Part shown: positions 7,707 to 13,454 of the stretch, in pieces
Numbering within the stretch: the first letter of the stretch is position 1
Layout: the number at the start of each line of letters is the position of its first letter
Source: CAZYXZ01 sp964651395
Lineage (GTDB): Bacteria > Actinomycetota > Actinomycetes > BP-191
Assembly: GCA_964651395.1 (NCBI GenBank)
Contig: CAZYXZ010000082.1
Span: 1-13,661 of the forward strand
DNA length: 13,661 bases
Direction of reading: 5' to 3'
The notes under the pieces: model-generated
What the model was told of the DNA's origin: nothing
Seen by the model: the letters and a program-made list of their open reading frames with translations, nothing else
Database searches by the model: none
Made by a program: the position numbers and the translations under genes

Positions 7707-9208
7707 GCCCGCCCCCTCGCTCGGCCGGCGCCCAGCTGCCGGCAGAGCTCGATGATCTCACTGACCTGCCGTCCTTCGAGCTCCAGGTCCCTCGCGTTGT
7801 CCCCGCCGCGGGCCAACGCGTCCGCAGCCGCACGGTAGGAGCGGGCCGCTCCGTCGACGTCTCCGAGCCTGGACATGGCGCCGGCGAGCAGGAAATGGGC
7901 GAATCCGGCGTTCGGGTCGAGGTAGACCGCCTTGCGCAGCTCGACGAGTGCCTCGGCGTCACGACCGAGGTTGGCCAGGGCCAGGCCGCCCAGGTAGTGC
8001 GCCTCGGGGCGGAGCGGGTCGACGCGCACCTCCTGCGTCGCGAGCTCCACCGCCGCCTCGTAGCGACCCAGGCGCAGCGCGGCGCGGACGCCGTCGATGC
8101 CCTGCTCGGTGGCGGCGGCCTCCACCGCGGCGGGGGAGGCGGCGGGTGCCGGGCTCGCGGCCGCCGCGACCTCCAGCGGCGTCGGCTCCAGCGGGGCCTC
8201 CTTCTCCCGCTCCCTGGGCTTGCCGAGCTCGGAGATGGGAGAGGTGAGCAGCTCCCACGCACTGCGCCGGTCCGGGCGGTGCGACCGGCGGTCCGGCAGC
8301 TCGGGCGGGAGGGTGCCGCCGGTACGCCGGTCGGGAAGGATCGCGCGCCGCTCCCCCTGGACGAGCTCCTCGAGGCTGTCCCGGCGGTAGACGAACGCGT
8401 CGCCCAGGGTGACCAGGCGGAACCGGTCGTTGAGGTGCCACAGCGTCTCGGAGTGGCCGAGGAACAGATAACCGCCATCGGCGAGCAGGTCGTGGAAGCG
8501 GATCATCAGCGCGCGCGTGGTCTCGCGGCCGAAGTAGATGGTCACGTTGCGGCAGAGGATCAGGTCGACCCGCTCGTCCGGCTCGAACGGTGGTGGGTCG
8601 GTCACCAGGTTGTGGTGCCGGAACTCGACCAGCTGGCGTACCTCGGGCCGGACGACGAACGCGCCGCCGTCCTCCGCGAACCAACGGCTGACATCGGCCT
8701 CGTCCGCGACGGCCAGCGCCCGCTCGGTGTAGCGGCCGACTCGGGCCGACTCCAGAGCCCGCGTCGAGATGTCGGAGCCGACGATGCGGATGTCCCACGC
8801 GTCGGTCAGCGGCAACAGCTCGCGGATCAGCATCGCGACGCTGTACGGCTCCTCGCCGGTCGAACAGCCCGCGCTCCAGATGCGCAGCTTCCGGTCGGCG
8901 TGCAGCGCCTGCTTGATCAGCTGCGGCAGGACGTGCTTACGGAGCGCGCGGAACTGTGGAGGGTTCCGGAAGAAGTGCGTCTCCTGGATGGTCACCTCGT
9001 TGAGCAGCGCCTGCAGCTCCGTGTGCCCGTCCGGTGAGCCGACGATGAGCAGGTACTGGTCGACGCTGTGGGCGCCGCAGGCCGTCATGCGCTCACGCAG
9101 GCTGTAGCCGAGTGAGTCACGCCGGCTCTCGTCGAAGACGAGACCCGCCTTCGCGGAGAGCAGGTCCCGCACCTTGACGAAGTCGACCTCGGAGAGCCGG
9201 CCGCTCAT
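7703..9208 (-). CDS. cheR: CheR-type receptor methyltransferase with C-terminal TPRs
   Basis: CheR methylates glutamates of chemoreceptors using S-adenosylmethionine. Of 501 residues, 1-70 form the N-terminal helical domain and about 71-278 the methyltransferase: EVTIQETHFFRNPPQF (71-86), the SAM-binding RIWSAGCSTGEEPYSVAM (109-126), VGSDIS (143-148), LILCRNVTIYF (216-226) and GGYLFLGHSE (245-254). A low-complexity linker (about 280-368) contains three PDRR units (292, 305, 312) and an Ala/Pro/Glu-rich stretch. Two to three TPR units follow at about 370-465, as in CheR proteins of alternative chemosensory pathways such as WspC and FrzF, where TPRs bind partners. This makes it almost twice the length of a classical CheR. 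AGGAGG lies 7 nt before the ATG. The gene overlaps cheB by 4 nt upstream and cheW by 4 nt downstream. Confidence 0.94.
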   Translation of the reverse strand: MSGRLSEVDFVKVRDLLSAKAGLVFDESRRDSLGYSLRERMTACGAHSVDQYLLIVGSPDGHTELQALLNEVTIQETHFFRNPPQFRALRKHVLPQLIKQALHADRKLRIWSAGCSTGEEPYSVAMLIRELLPLTDAWDIRIVGSDISTRALESARVGRYTERALAVADEADVSRWFAEDGGAFVVRPEVRQLVEFRHHNLVTDPPPFEPDERVDLILCRNVTIYFGRETTRALMIRFHDLLADGGYLFLGHSETLWHLNDRFRLVTLGDAFVYRRDSLEELVQGERRAILPDRRTGGTLPPELPDRRSHRPDRRSAWELLTSPISELGKPREREKEAPLEPTPLEVAAAASPAPAASPAAVEAAATEQGIDGVRAALRLGRYEAAVELATQEVRVDPLRPEAHYLGGLALANLGRDAEALVELRKAVYLDPNAGFAHFLLAGAMSRLGDVDGAARSYRAAADALARGGDNARDLELEGRQVSEIIELCRQLGAGRARGRA

Positions 9209-10365
9209 CCGTCGGCCTCCTCCACCAGGGACAGCAGTGACGGGGCGATGTCGGCGAGCGGCATCTGGTGCTCGACGGCGCCGGCCGCGAAGGCGGCCTG
9301 CGGCATCCCGTACACGGCTGAGCTGGCCTCGTCCTGGCCGAGAGTGGTGGCTCCGGCGTCGCGCATCGCCTTGAGTCCGGTCGCGCCGTCACGGCCCATT
9401 CCGGTGAGGATCACGCCGATGGCCGTCGGTCCGACGTGCTCCGCCACGGACAGAAACGCGGCGTCGACGCCCGGCACGTGGAACTGGCGGGCCGGGGCCT
9501 TCTCGCAGACCACCTTGAGGTTGTCGAGGACGAGCAGGTTCAGCCCGCTCGGCGCGATCGTGACCGTGCCCGGCGCGAGCCGACGGCCGGTCTGGCCCAT
9601 CACCACGGGCAGTGAGCACAGGCCGTCGAGCCAGGCCACGAGACCGGGGATGAAGCCGTCGGCCATGTGCTGGACGACCAGGACCGCCGGGGCGAAGTCG
9701 GCGGGAAGCGCGGGCAGGAGCGACGCGAGCGCCTGCGGACCGCCGGTGGACGCGCCGATCGCCACGAGCTCCGTGTGCGACGTCCGCGTCAGTGCCGCGC
9801 GGTCCTTGCCGCGGGACGGGCGCGGCATCGCGGCCCGAGCCGCCGCGGCCGTCCGGGCCGCGGCCGCGCGCGGCGAGATGACACGACCCATCGCCGCTCC
9901 ACCGGGCCGGAGGCGGGCCCGCGGGTGGGTGATCACCTTGATCCGGGAGGCCACCTTGAGCCGGCGGCGCAGCTCGGCGGCGTACGACGCGGCGGCCGCC
10001 GCCTCGCTGTCGAGCTGCGGCTTCGGGACCACGTCGACGGCGCCCGCGGAGAGCGCGTCCATGGCCTGCGCACCGTGCTCGGTGTCGTCTTCGGAGTACA
10101 CGACGATGGGAGTAGGGCGGATGGCCATGATCCGCTCGATGACCTCCAGGCCACGCATGCCGGGCAGCTCGAGGTCGAGCAGGAGGGCGGCGGGACCGAG
10201 CCGTTCGACGACGGCCACCGCCTCGCGACCGTTGCGCGCCTCGCCCACGACGGTGAACTCGGTGCCCGCCTCCAGCACGGCTCGGAGATAGCGCCGCTGG
10301 GCGAAGGAGTCCTCGGCGATGACGACGGGCACGGCGGAGCCGTTGAGGTCCGGACCCGACGCCAT
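9205..10365 (-). CDS. cheB: CheB: receiver domain plus protein-glutamate methylesterase
   Basis: CheB removes methyl groups from chemoreceptors (and deamidates Gln in many species) when its receiver is phosphorylated by CheA, giving adaptation opposite to CheR. In 386 residues, the receiver (about 10-120) has the acidic pair E18-D19, phosphoacceptor D64 in LLLDLELPGM, S91 and K115 in VPKPQ. A long Ala/Arg-rich linker (about 140-195) joins the methylesterase domain (about 197-384) with the catalytic triad S206 (GASTGGPQAL), H233 (VVQHMADGF) and D326 (TGMGRDGATGL). I chose the ATG at 10363-10365 because GGTGAG lies 9 nt upstream; the in-frame TTG two codons earlier (10371) is only 3 nt from that site. 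It is the first gene of the che run and overlaps cheR by 4 nt. The 71-bp gap before it holds the palindrome GGTCTAGACC. Confidence 0.94.
   Translation of the reverse strand: MASGPDLNGSAVPVVIAEDSFAQRRYLRAVLEAGTEFTVVGEARNGREAVAVVERLGPAALLLDLELPGMRGLEVIERIMAIRPTPIVVYSEDDTEHGAQAMDALSAGAVDVVPKPQLDSEAAAAASYAAELRRRLKVASRIKVITHPRARLRPGGAAMGRVISPRAAAARTAAAARAAMPRPSRGKDRAALTRTSHTELVAIGASTGGPQALASLLPALPADFAPAVLVVQHMADGFIPGLVAWLDGLCSLPVVMGQTGRRLAPGTVTIAPSGLNLLVLDNLKVVCEKAPARQFHVPGVDAAFLSVAEHVGPTAIGVILTGMGRDGATGLKAMRDAGATTLGQDEASSAVYGMPQAAFAAGAVEHQMPLADIAPSLLSLVEEADG
9216..9223 (-). promoter_or_regulatory. Ribosome binding site of cheR inside the end of cheB
   Basis: GGAGGAGG on the minus strand lies 7 nt before the cheR ATG and within the last codons of cheB. 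It is the strongest ribosome site noted in the window and fixes the cheR start at 9208. Confidence 0.65.
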
Positions 10366-10402
10366 GTCCAACTGCTCACCGCCTAGGGGTCAGCGCACGA
10401 GG

Positions 10403-10412
10403 GGTCTAGACC
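10403..10412. promoter_or_regulatory. Palindrome GGTCTAGACC upstream of cheB
   Basis: A perfect 10-bp palindrome lies 37 bp before the cheB start, in the only gap that can hold a promoter for the che-GH92-ceramidase run. A direct repeat GGGGTC occurs at 10386-10391 and 10401-10406. It could be an operator. No clear -35/-10 pair was found beside it, so the role is a guess. Confidence 0.25.
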
Positions 10413-10436
10413 GTAGCGCCACGGCTCCCCTGCTGT

Positions 10437-11087
10437 TCAGCGAAGGCTGAAGACGTCTCCCTGCACGGTGATGGTGCCCAGGCGTGCCGACACGCGGTAG
10501 GTGCCCGGATCGACCTTGGGGCGGGGCGTCGGGCAACCCTTGGCCGACCTGGTTCGGCTCCAGTTCAGGCGGAACTGCCTGGTCTCCGCTGCCTTCAGCA
10601 AGGTGACGTCGCGCTTGCCGGTCTGCGGATTGCAGTCACGGTTCGACCAGACCCGGTCCGCCCCGGAGTAGACGAGGATCTCGCGGTTCTCCGGGCCGAT
10701 GTCGCGCCGGCACGGAGCACCCGAGATGTTGGTGATCTTGATGGTCAGCGTCGGCTCTACCTCGGCCGCGTAGACGCGCTCGGACGCGACGGCCTCGACC
10801 TTGATGGCGCTGTCCGGGCAGTCCCCCACAGCAGCGGACGAGGTTCCGCTGGCCTGGACCGTGGGCTGGCCGGTCGGCTGGCCCGTTGCTGAGGGCGAGG
10901 GGTCCGTCGTGACCGTGGGCGTCGGACTGCCGCCCGTCGACAGCGTCGACGGGTCGCCGTCGGAGCCGCAGGCGCGGGAGAGGACGAAGAGGACCACCAC
11001 GACGAGCCCGACGGCAACCGCCCGCCGCCGCCAGTACACGCCCGGAGGCTCCGGGCCGCGCGGATGGAGGACGGCGTCTGGGTCCAT
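10437..11087 (-). CDS. Single-pass membrane protein with Cys-containing ectodomain (Rv3587c-like position)
   Basis: Function unknown. The 216-residue product has a short Arg/Pro-rich cytoplasmic N-terminus (PPGVYWRRR, 14-22), one membrane segment at about 23-38, then a Ser/Thr/Pro/Gly linker (about 43-85, with a repeated TGQP unit). The extracellular domain (about 88-216) has four cysteines (C90, C126, C152, C185) that could make two disulfides, and its beta-rich pattern (LTIKITNISGAPC, TYRVSARLGTITVQGDVFSL) suggests an Ig-like fold. C40 follows the membrane segment directly, but a lipobox is not convincing. Its place beside mutY and its strand match Rv3587c of M. tuberculosis, a conserved membrane protein; that link rests on position and topology only. 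It is divergent from mutY with a very short gap and probably has a leaderless transcript. The che run follows 71 bp downstream. Confidence 0.8.
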   Translation of the reverse strand: MDPDAVLHPRGPEPPGVYWRRRAVAVGLVVVVLFVLSRACGSDGDPSTLSTGGSPTPTVTTDPSPSATGQPTGQPTVQASGTSSAAVGDCPDSAIKVEAVASERVYAAEVEPTLTIKITNISGAPCRRDIGPENREILVYSGADRVWSNRDCNPQTGKRDVTLLKAAETRQFRLNWSRTRSAKGCPTPRPKVDPGTYRVSARLGTITVQGDVFSLR

Positions 11088-11093
11088 GATCGG

Positions 11094-11099
11094 ATGCTA
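11094..11099 (-). promoter_or_regulatory. -10-like hexamer for a leaderless transcript of the membrane protein gene
   Basis: TAGCAT on the minus strand fits the TANNNT consensus and ends 6 nt before the ATG at 11087, so transcription would begin at or next to the start codon. No ribosome site precedes this ATG, which fits leaderless translation, common in actinobacteria. No confident -35 was seen. Confidence 0.4.
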
Positions 11100-11108
11100 G
11101 TGGCTGCC

Positions 11109-11114
11109 TACGAT
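11109..11114 (+). promoter_or_regulatory. -10-like hexamer for a leaderless transcript of mutY
   Basis: TACGAT fits TANNNT and ends 7 nt before the ATG at 11122. It overlaps the alternative ATG at 11113, which would then not be in the message. No ribosome site is visible before either ATG. The hexamer lies 10 bp from the opposing one, making a compact divergent promoter. Confidence 0.35.
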
Positions 11115-11121
11115 GCGCGGC

Positions 11122-11985
11122 ATGCACGGCTTCGCCGACGCGGTCCTCACCTGGTACGACGCCAACGCGCGCGACCTGCCGTGGCGCCGTACGACGGATC
11201 CGTGGGCGATTCTGGTCAGCGAGGTCATGCTGCAGCAGACCCCGGTCGCGCGGGTGCTGCCGGCGTACGACGCCTGGTTGCGTCGCTGGCCGACACCCGC
11301 GTCGATGGCTGCCGCCGAGCCCGGCGACGCGGTGCGCGCCTGGGGTCGGCTGGGCTACCCGCGCCGCGCACTCCGGTTGCACGACGCGGCGCGTTCGATC
11401 GTCGCGCAGCACGGCGGCGAGGTGCCTCGGGAGCTCGCGGCGCTTCTCGCCCTGCCCGGAGTCGGCACCTACACAGCCCGTGCGGTGGCGTCTTTCGCTT
11501 TCGCGCAGCGGCATGCCGTCGTCGACACGAACGTGCGCCGCGTGCACGCGCGCGCGGTGCTCGGCCAGGCCGAAGCCGGCGCGCCGGCCGCCGCGCGCGA
11601 CCATGCGCTCGCGGAGACTCTGTTGCCGGACGACGCGGCCGTCGCAGCGCGCCTGGGCGTTGCGACGATGGAGCTCGGCGCGCTGGTCTGCACGGCGCGC
11701 GCACCGCGCTGCGACGCGTGCCCGGTGCTCGCGCTGTGCGCATGGCAACGAGCCGGCCGTCCGGCGTACGACGGACCGACCCGACGGTCGCAGCGCTACG
11801 AGGGAACGGACCGGCAGGCGCGCGGTGCCCTGCTCGCGGTGCTGCGCGACTCCACGCGGCCGGTGCCGGCGAGCCGGCTGGACGACGCCTGGCCGGACGC
11901 CGCGCAGCGGTCGCGTGCGCTCGACGGCCTGGTGAACGACGGTCTGGTCGAGCCCGTCGGTCGACGGTTCCGGCTCCCTACCTGA
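11122..11985 (+). CDS. mutY: A/G-specific adenine glycosylase MutY
   Basis: MutY removes adenine mispaired with 8-oxoguanine, starting base excision repair in the oxidised-guanine pathway. In 287 residues the HhH-glycosylase core shows SEVMLQQTPVARV with catalytic E34, the helix-hairpin-helix LPGVGTYTARA (111-121) and the catalytic D135 in VVDTNVRR. The 4Fe-4S cluster ligands are C190-X6-C197-X2-C200-X5-C206. After the cluster only about 80 residues remain. They look like a short winged-helix-like tail (RGALLAVLRD, SRALDGLVNDGLVEPVGRRFRL) rather than the NUDIX-like domain that reads 8-oxoG in E. coli MutY. I prefer the ATG at 11122 because a -10-like hexamer lies 7 nt upstream; the ATG at 11113 adds three residues. 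The frame has a stop at 11098-11100. Its 3' end overlaps the convergent membrane protein gene by 8 nt. Confidence 0.92.
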   Translation: MHGFADAVLTWYDANARDLPWRRTTDPWAILVSEVMLQQTPVARVLPAYDAWLRRWPTPASMAAAEPGDAVRAWGRLGYPRRALRLHDAARSIVAQHGGEVPRELAALLALPGVGTYTARAVASFAFAQRHAVVDTNVRRVHARAVLGQAEAGAPAAARDHALAETLLPDDAAVAARLGVATMELGALVCTARAPRCDACPVLALCAWQRAGRPAYDGPTRRSQRYEGTDRQARGALLAVLRDSTRPVPASRLDDAWPDAAQRSRALDGLVNDGLVEPVGRRFRLPT

Positions 11986-12832
11986 CGACGTGGACCGTGA
12001 TCTCCCAGAGCTGGACCGGTGCGCCGCACATCGGCTGGTCCGGCGGGTTGTTCTTGCAGGGGTCGCCGTACGCCGACACGGTCGCCTTGCCGACACCGTT
12101 GCCGGTGAAGTCGGTCATCTGCCCGTAGCAGGGGGCGCGGACGCACTGGACGTGCGTGGTCTCACCCGTCCTGAGCACCTGCTCGTCGCTCGACTCGGGG
12201 TTGGACCAGTACGACTCGTCGTAGCTCACCGTGAGCGTCTCGCCGAGGCGCAGCACGTAGCAGTCGGCGGAGTCGCCCGCGCGGACCTCCTTGGCCTTGG
12301 AACAAGACGACGCGGCGGTAGGCGGACTCGACGGCTCCGGCTGCGGGCTCGACGAGACGACCGCACCCGGACTGGCCGACGCGTACCCTGCGGACCCGCT
12401 CGGATGGGGGCTGGGCACTGGGTAGAAGCACCCTTCACACCGGTCGGCCGGCGACCCGTCCGGCCCCGGTGAGGCCTCCACCGTCCGCATCGGTCCCGCG
12501 ACGGTTCCCGCGGGGAGCGAGACGTTCGGCATGGGCACCGGCGAGGCACTGCCGAGGTCGGCTTCGTGCGTGGTCTGGTCGCCGGCCGCTATGCCGAGCG
12601 AGTCCTTCGGGGTGCCGCCCCCGCCGAAGTTGAGCAGCATCGCGACCAGCGTGATGGTCAGCGCGGTGGAGCCGCTCGCGGCCAGCGCCAGGAGCTTGCG
12701 CTTGCGCTCGCGGCGACGGCGCCGCTCCAGGAAGACCGCCCGGGCGCCGACGACGTCGGGCGTGACGTCGGGACGGCGCCCGTGCAGCGCCTCGGACAGG
12801 CGTCGCTCCATCGGGTCGAGAGGCTCGGTCAT
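11978..12832 (-). CDS. Sigma-factor-coupled membrane protein with Cys-rich extracellular domain (putative anti-sigma/regulator)
   Basis: The family is not recognised with certainty. The 284 residues comprise a cytoplasmic N-terminus (1-46: MERRLSEALHGRRPDVTPDV and a strongly basic ERRRRRERKRK), one membrane segment (about 47-68), a Ser/Pro/Gly linker (about 70-178) with a CEGC pair at 132-135, and a C-terminal domain (about 179-284). That domain has six cysteines (C177, C191, C230, C235, C259, C269) and an Ig-like pattern: LRLGETLTVSYDE, GNGVGKATVSAYGDPC and a closing WEITVHVV. The start codon shares its A with the stop of the sigma gene (TGATG), so translation is coupled, as is usual for sigma/anti-sigma pairs. 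The zinc-binding HxxxCxxC motif of common anti-sigma factors is absent from the cytoplasmic part, so any sigma binding would differ from that class. The 3' end overlaps mutY by 8 nt. The regulatory role is inferred from coupling and topology. Confidence 0.82.
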   Translation of the reverse strand: MTEPLDPMERRLSEALHGRRPDVTPDVVGARAVFLERRRRRERKRKLLALAASGSTALTITLVAMLLNFGGGGTPKDSLGIAAGDQTTHEADLGSASPVPMPNVSLPAGTVAGPMRTVEASPGPDGSPADRCEGCFYPVPSPHPSGSAGYASASPGAVVSSSPQPEPSSPPTAASSCSKAKEVRAGDSADCYVLRLGETLTVSYDESYWSNPESSDEQVLRTGETTHVQCVRAPCYGQMTDFTGNGVGKATVSAYGDPCKNNPPDQPMCGAPVQLWEITVHVVR

Positions 12833-13389
12833 CAGGCTTCCTCAGTGGTGGACAGCAGGCGGGACAGGGTGGCTCGCGCCTTCGAGAGCTGGGACTTCAC
12901 CGTGCCGACGGCACAGCCGAGTAGCTGCGCCACCTCCGTCTCCGGCAGGTCGGCGTAGTAGCGGAGCACCACGGCCGCGCGCTGGCCGGCCGGTAGCTCG
13001 CGCACCGCGCGGAGCACGGGGTCTGCGTCGACGCCACTGTCGGCGGCCGGAAACACGGCGGTGCTCTCGGACGCGTGCAGCCTGGCGTTGGCCCGGCGCT
13101 CGGTCCCGCGGCGGGTGGCCGACGTGCGAGCCAGGTTCACGACCGCGCGACGCAGATAGGCCTCCGCCTTCTCCGGCTCGCGGATCCGGCGCCACGAGAC
13201 GTAGGTCCGCAGGAAGGCCTCCATGACGACCTCCTCGGCGCGGTGGTCGTCGCCGAGGATCAGGCCGGCCAGCCGGCACAGCCCGGCGTACTGGGCGTCG
13301 AAGATGGCCGCCAGCCGCGCGTCGGCGTCACCCGGCATGGGCCGCGTCGCCTCCTCGGGCCGGCCGAGCTCGGCCGCGTACGTCGTCAC
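12832..13389 (-). CDS. SigE-family / ECF-like RNA polymerase sigma factor
   Basis: This is a group IV-type sigma factor that directs RNA polymerase to a small regulon, commonly under control of a partner membrane protein. Numbered from the GTG at 13389 (185 residues), region 2 covers about 24-94 (LAAIFDAQYAGLCRLAGLIL, then AEEVVMEAF and AEAYLRRAVVNLA) and region 4 about 126-178 (LRAVRELPAGQRAAVVLRYYADLPETEVA, then LLGCAVGTVKSQLSKARATL, the helix-turn-helix). These patterns match actinobacterial SigE-family sigma factors. I chose GTG 13389 because strong third-position GC begins there and AGGG lies 5 nt before it. A TTG at 13437 would place the first 14 codons in a hairpin, and ATG 13338 (GAGGAGG 11 nt upstream) is a shorter possibility. 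The stop overlaps the start of the membrane protein gene. The regulon is unknown. Confidence 0.88.
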   Translation of the reverse strand: MTTYAAELGRPEEATRPMPGDADARLAAIFDAQYAGLCRLAGLILGDDHRAEEVVMEAFLRTYVSWRRIREPEKAEAYLRRAVVNLARTSATRRGTERRANARLHASESTAVFPAADSGVDADPVLRAVRELPAGQRAAVVLRYYADLPETEVAQLLGCAVGTVKSQLSKARATLSRLLSTTEEA

Positions 13390-13395
13390 ATCCAC

Positions 13396-13448
13396 CCTGA
13401 CAGAGATGTGGCCCCGGAAGTTGCCTTCCGAGGCCAATCCCTGTCAGG
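13396..13448 (-). terminator. Long imperfect hairpin between clpC and the sigma factor gene
   Basis: Outer arms CCTGACAG (13396-13403) and CTGTCAGG (13441-13448) pair perfectly. Inside, GAT/ATC (13405-13407 with 13437-13439), TGGCC/GGCCA (13409-13413 with 13432-13436) and CGGAAG/CTTCCG (13415-13420 with 13425-13430) close a TTGC tetraloop. The total is about 22 pairs with two mismatches and one bulge. It begins 6 bp past the clpC stop, as a terminator would, but has no T-tract on the minus strand. Actinobacterial terminators often lack one. It could instead act in the leader of the sigma gene. Confidence 0.6.
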
Positions 13449-13454
13449 TCCTTG

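Noticed and set aside
10366..10371. CheB start at TTG 10371
   Set aside because: The GGTGAG site would be only 3 nt away; ATG 10365 has it at 9 nt and adds no loss of domain.
10500..11000. Lipoprotein call for the 216-residue membrane protein from Cys40
   Set aside because: The residues before C40 (LSRA) partly resemble a lipobox. However, the long basic N-terminus and the position after a full membrane helix fit a plain single-pass anchor better.
13390..13437. Sigma factor start at TTG 13437
   Set aside because: The segment lies in a long hairpin, has poor third-position GC and no usable ribosome site. Region 2 of the sigma factor begins well downstream.
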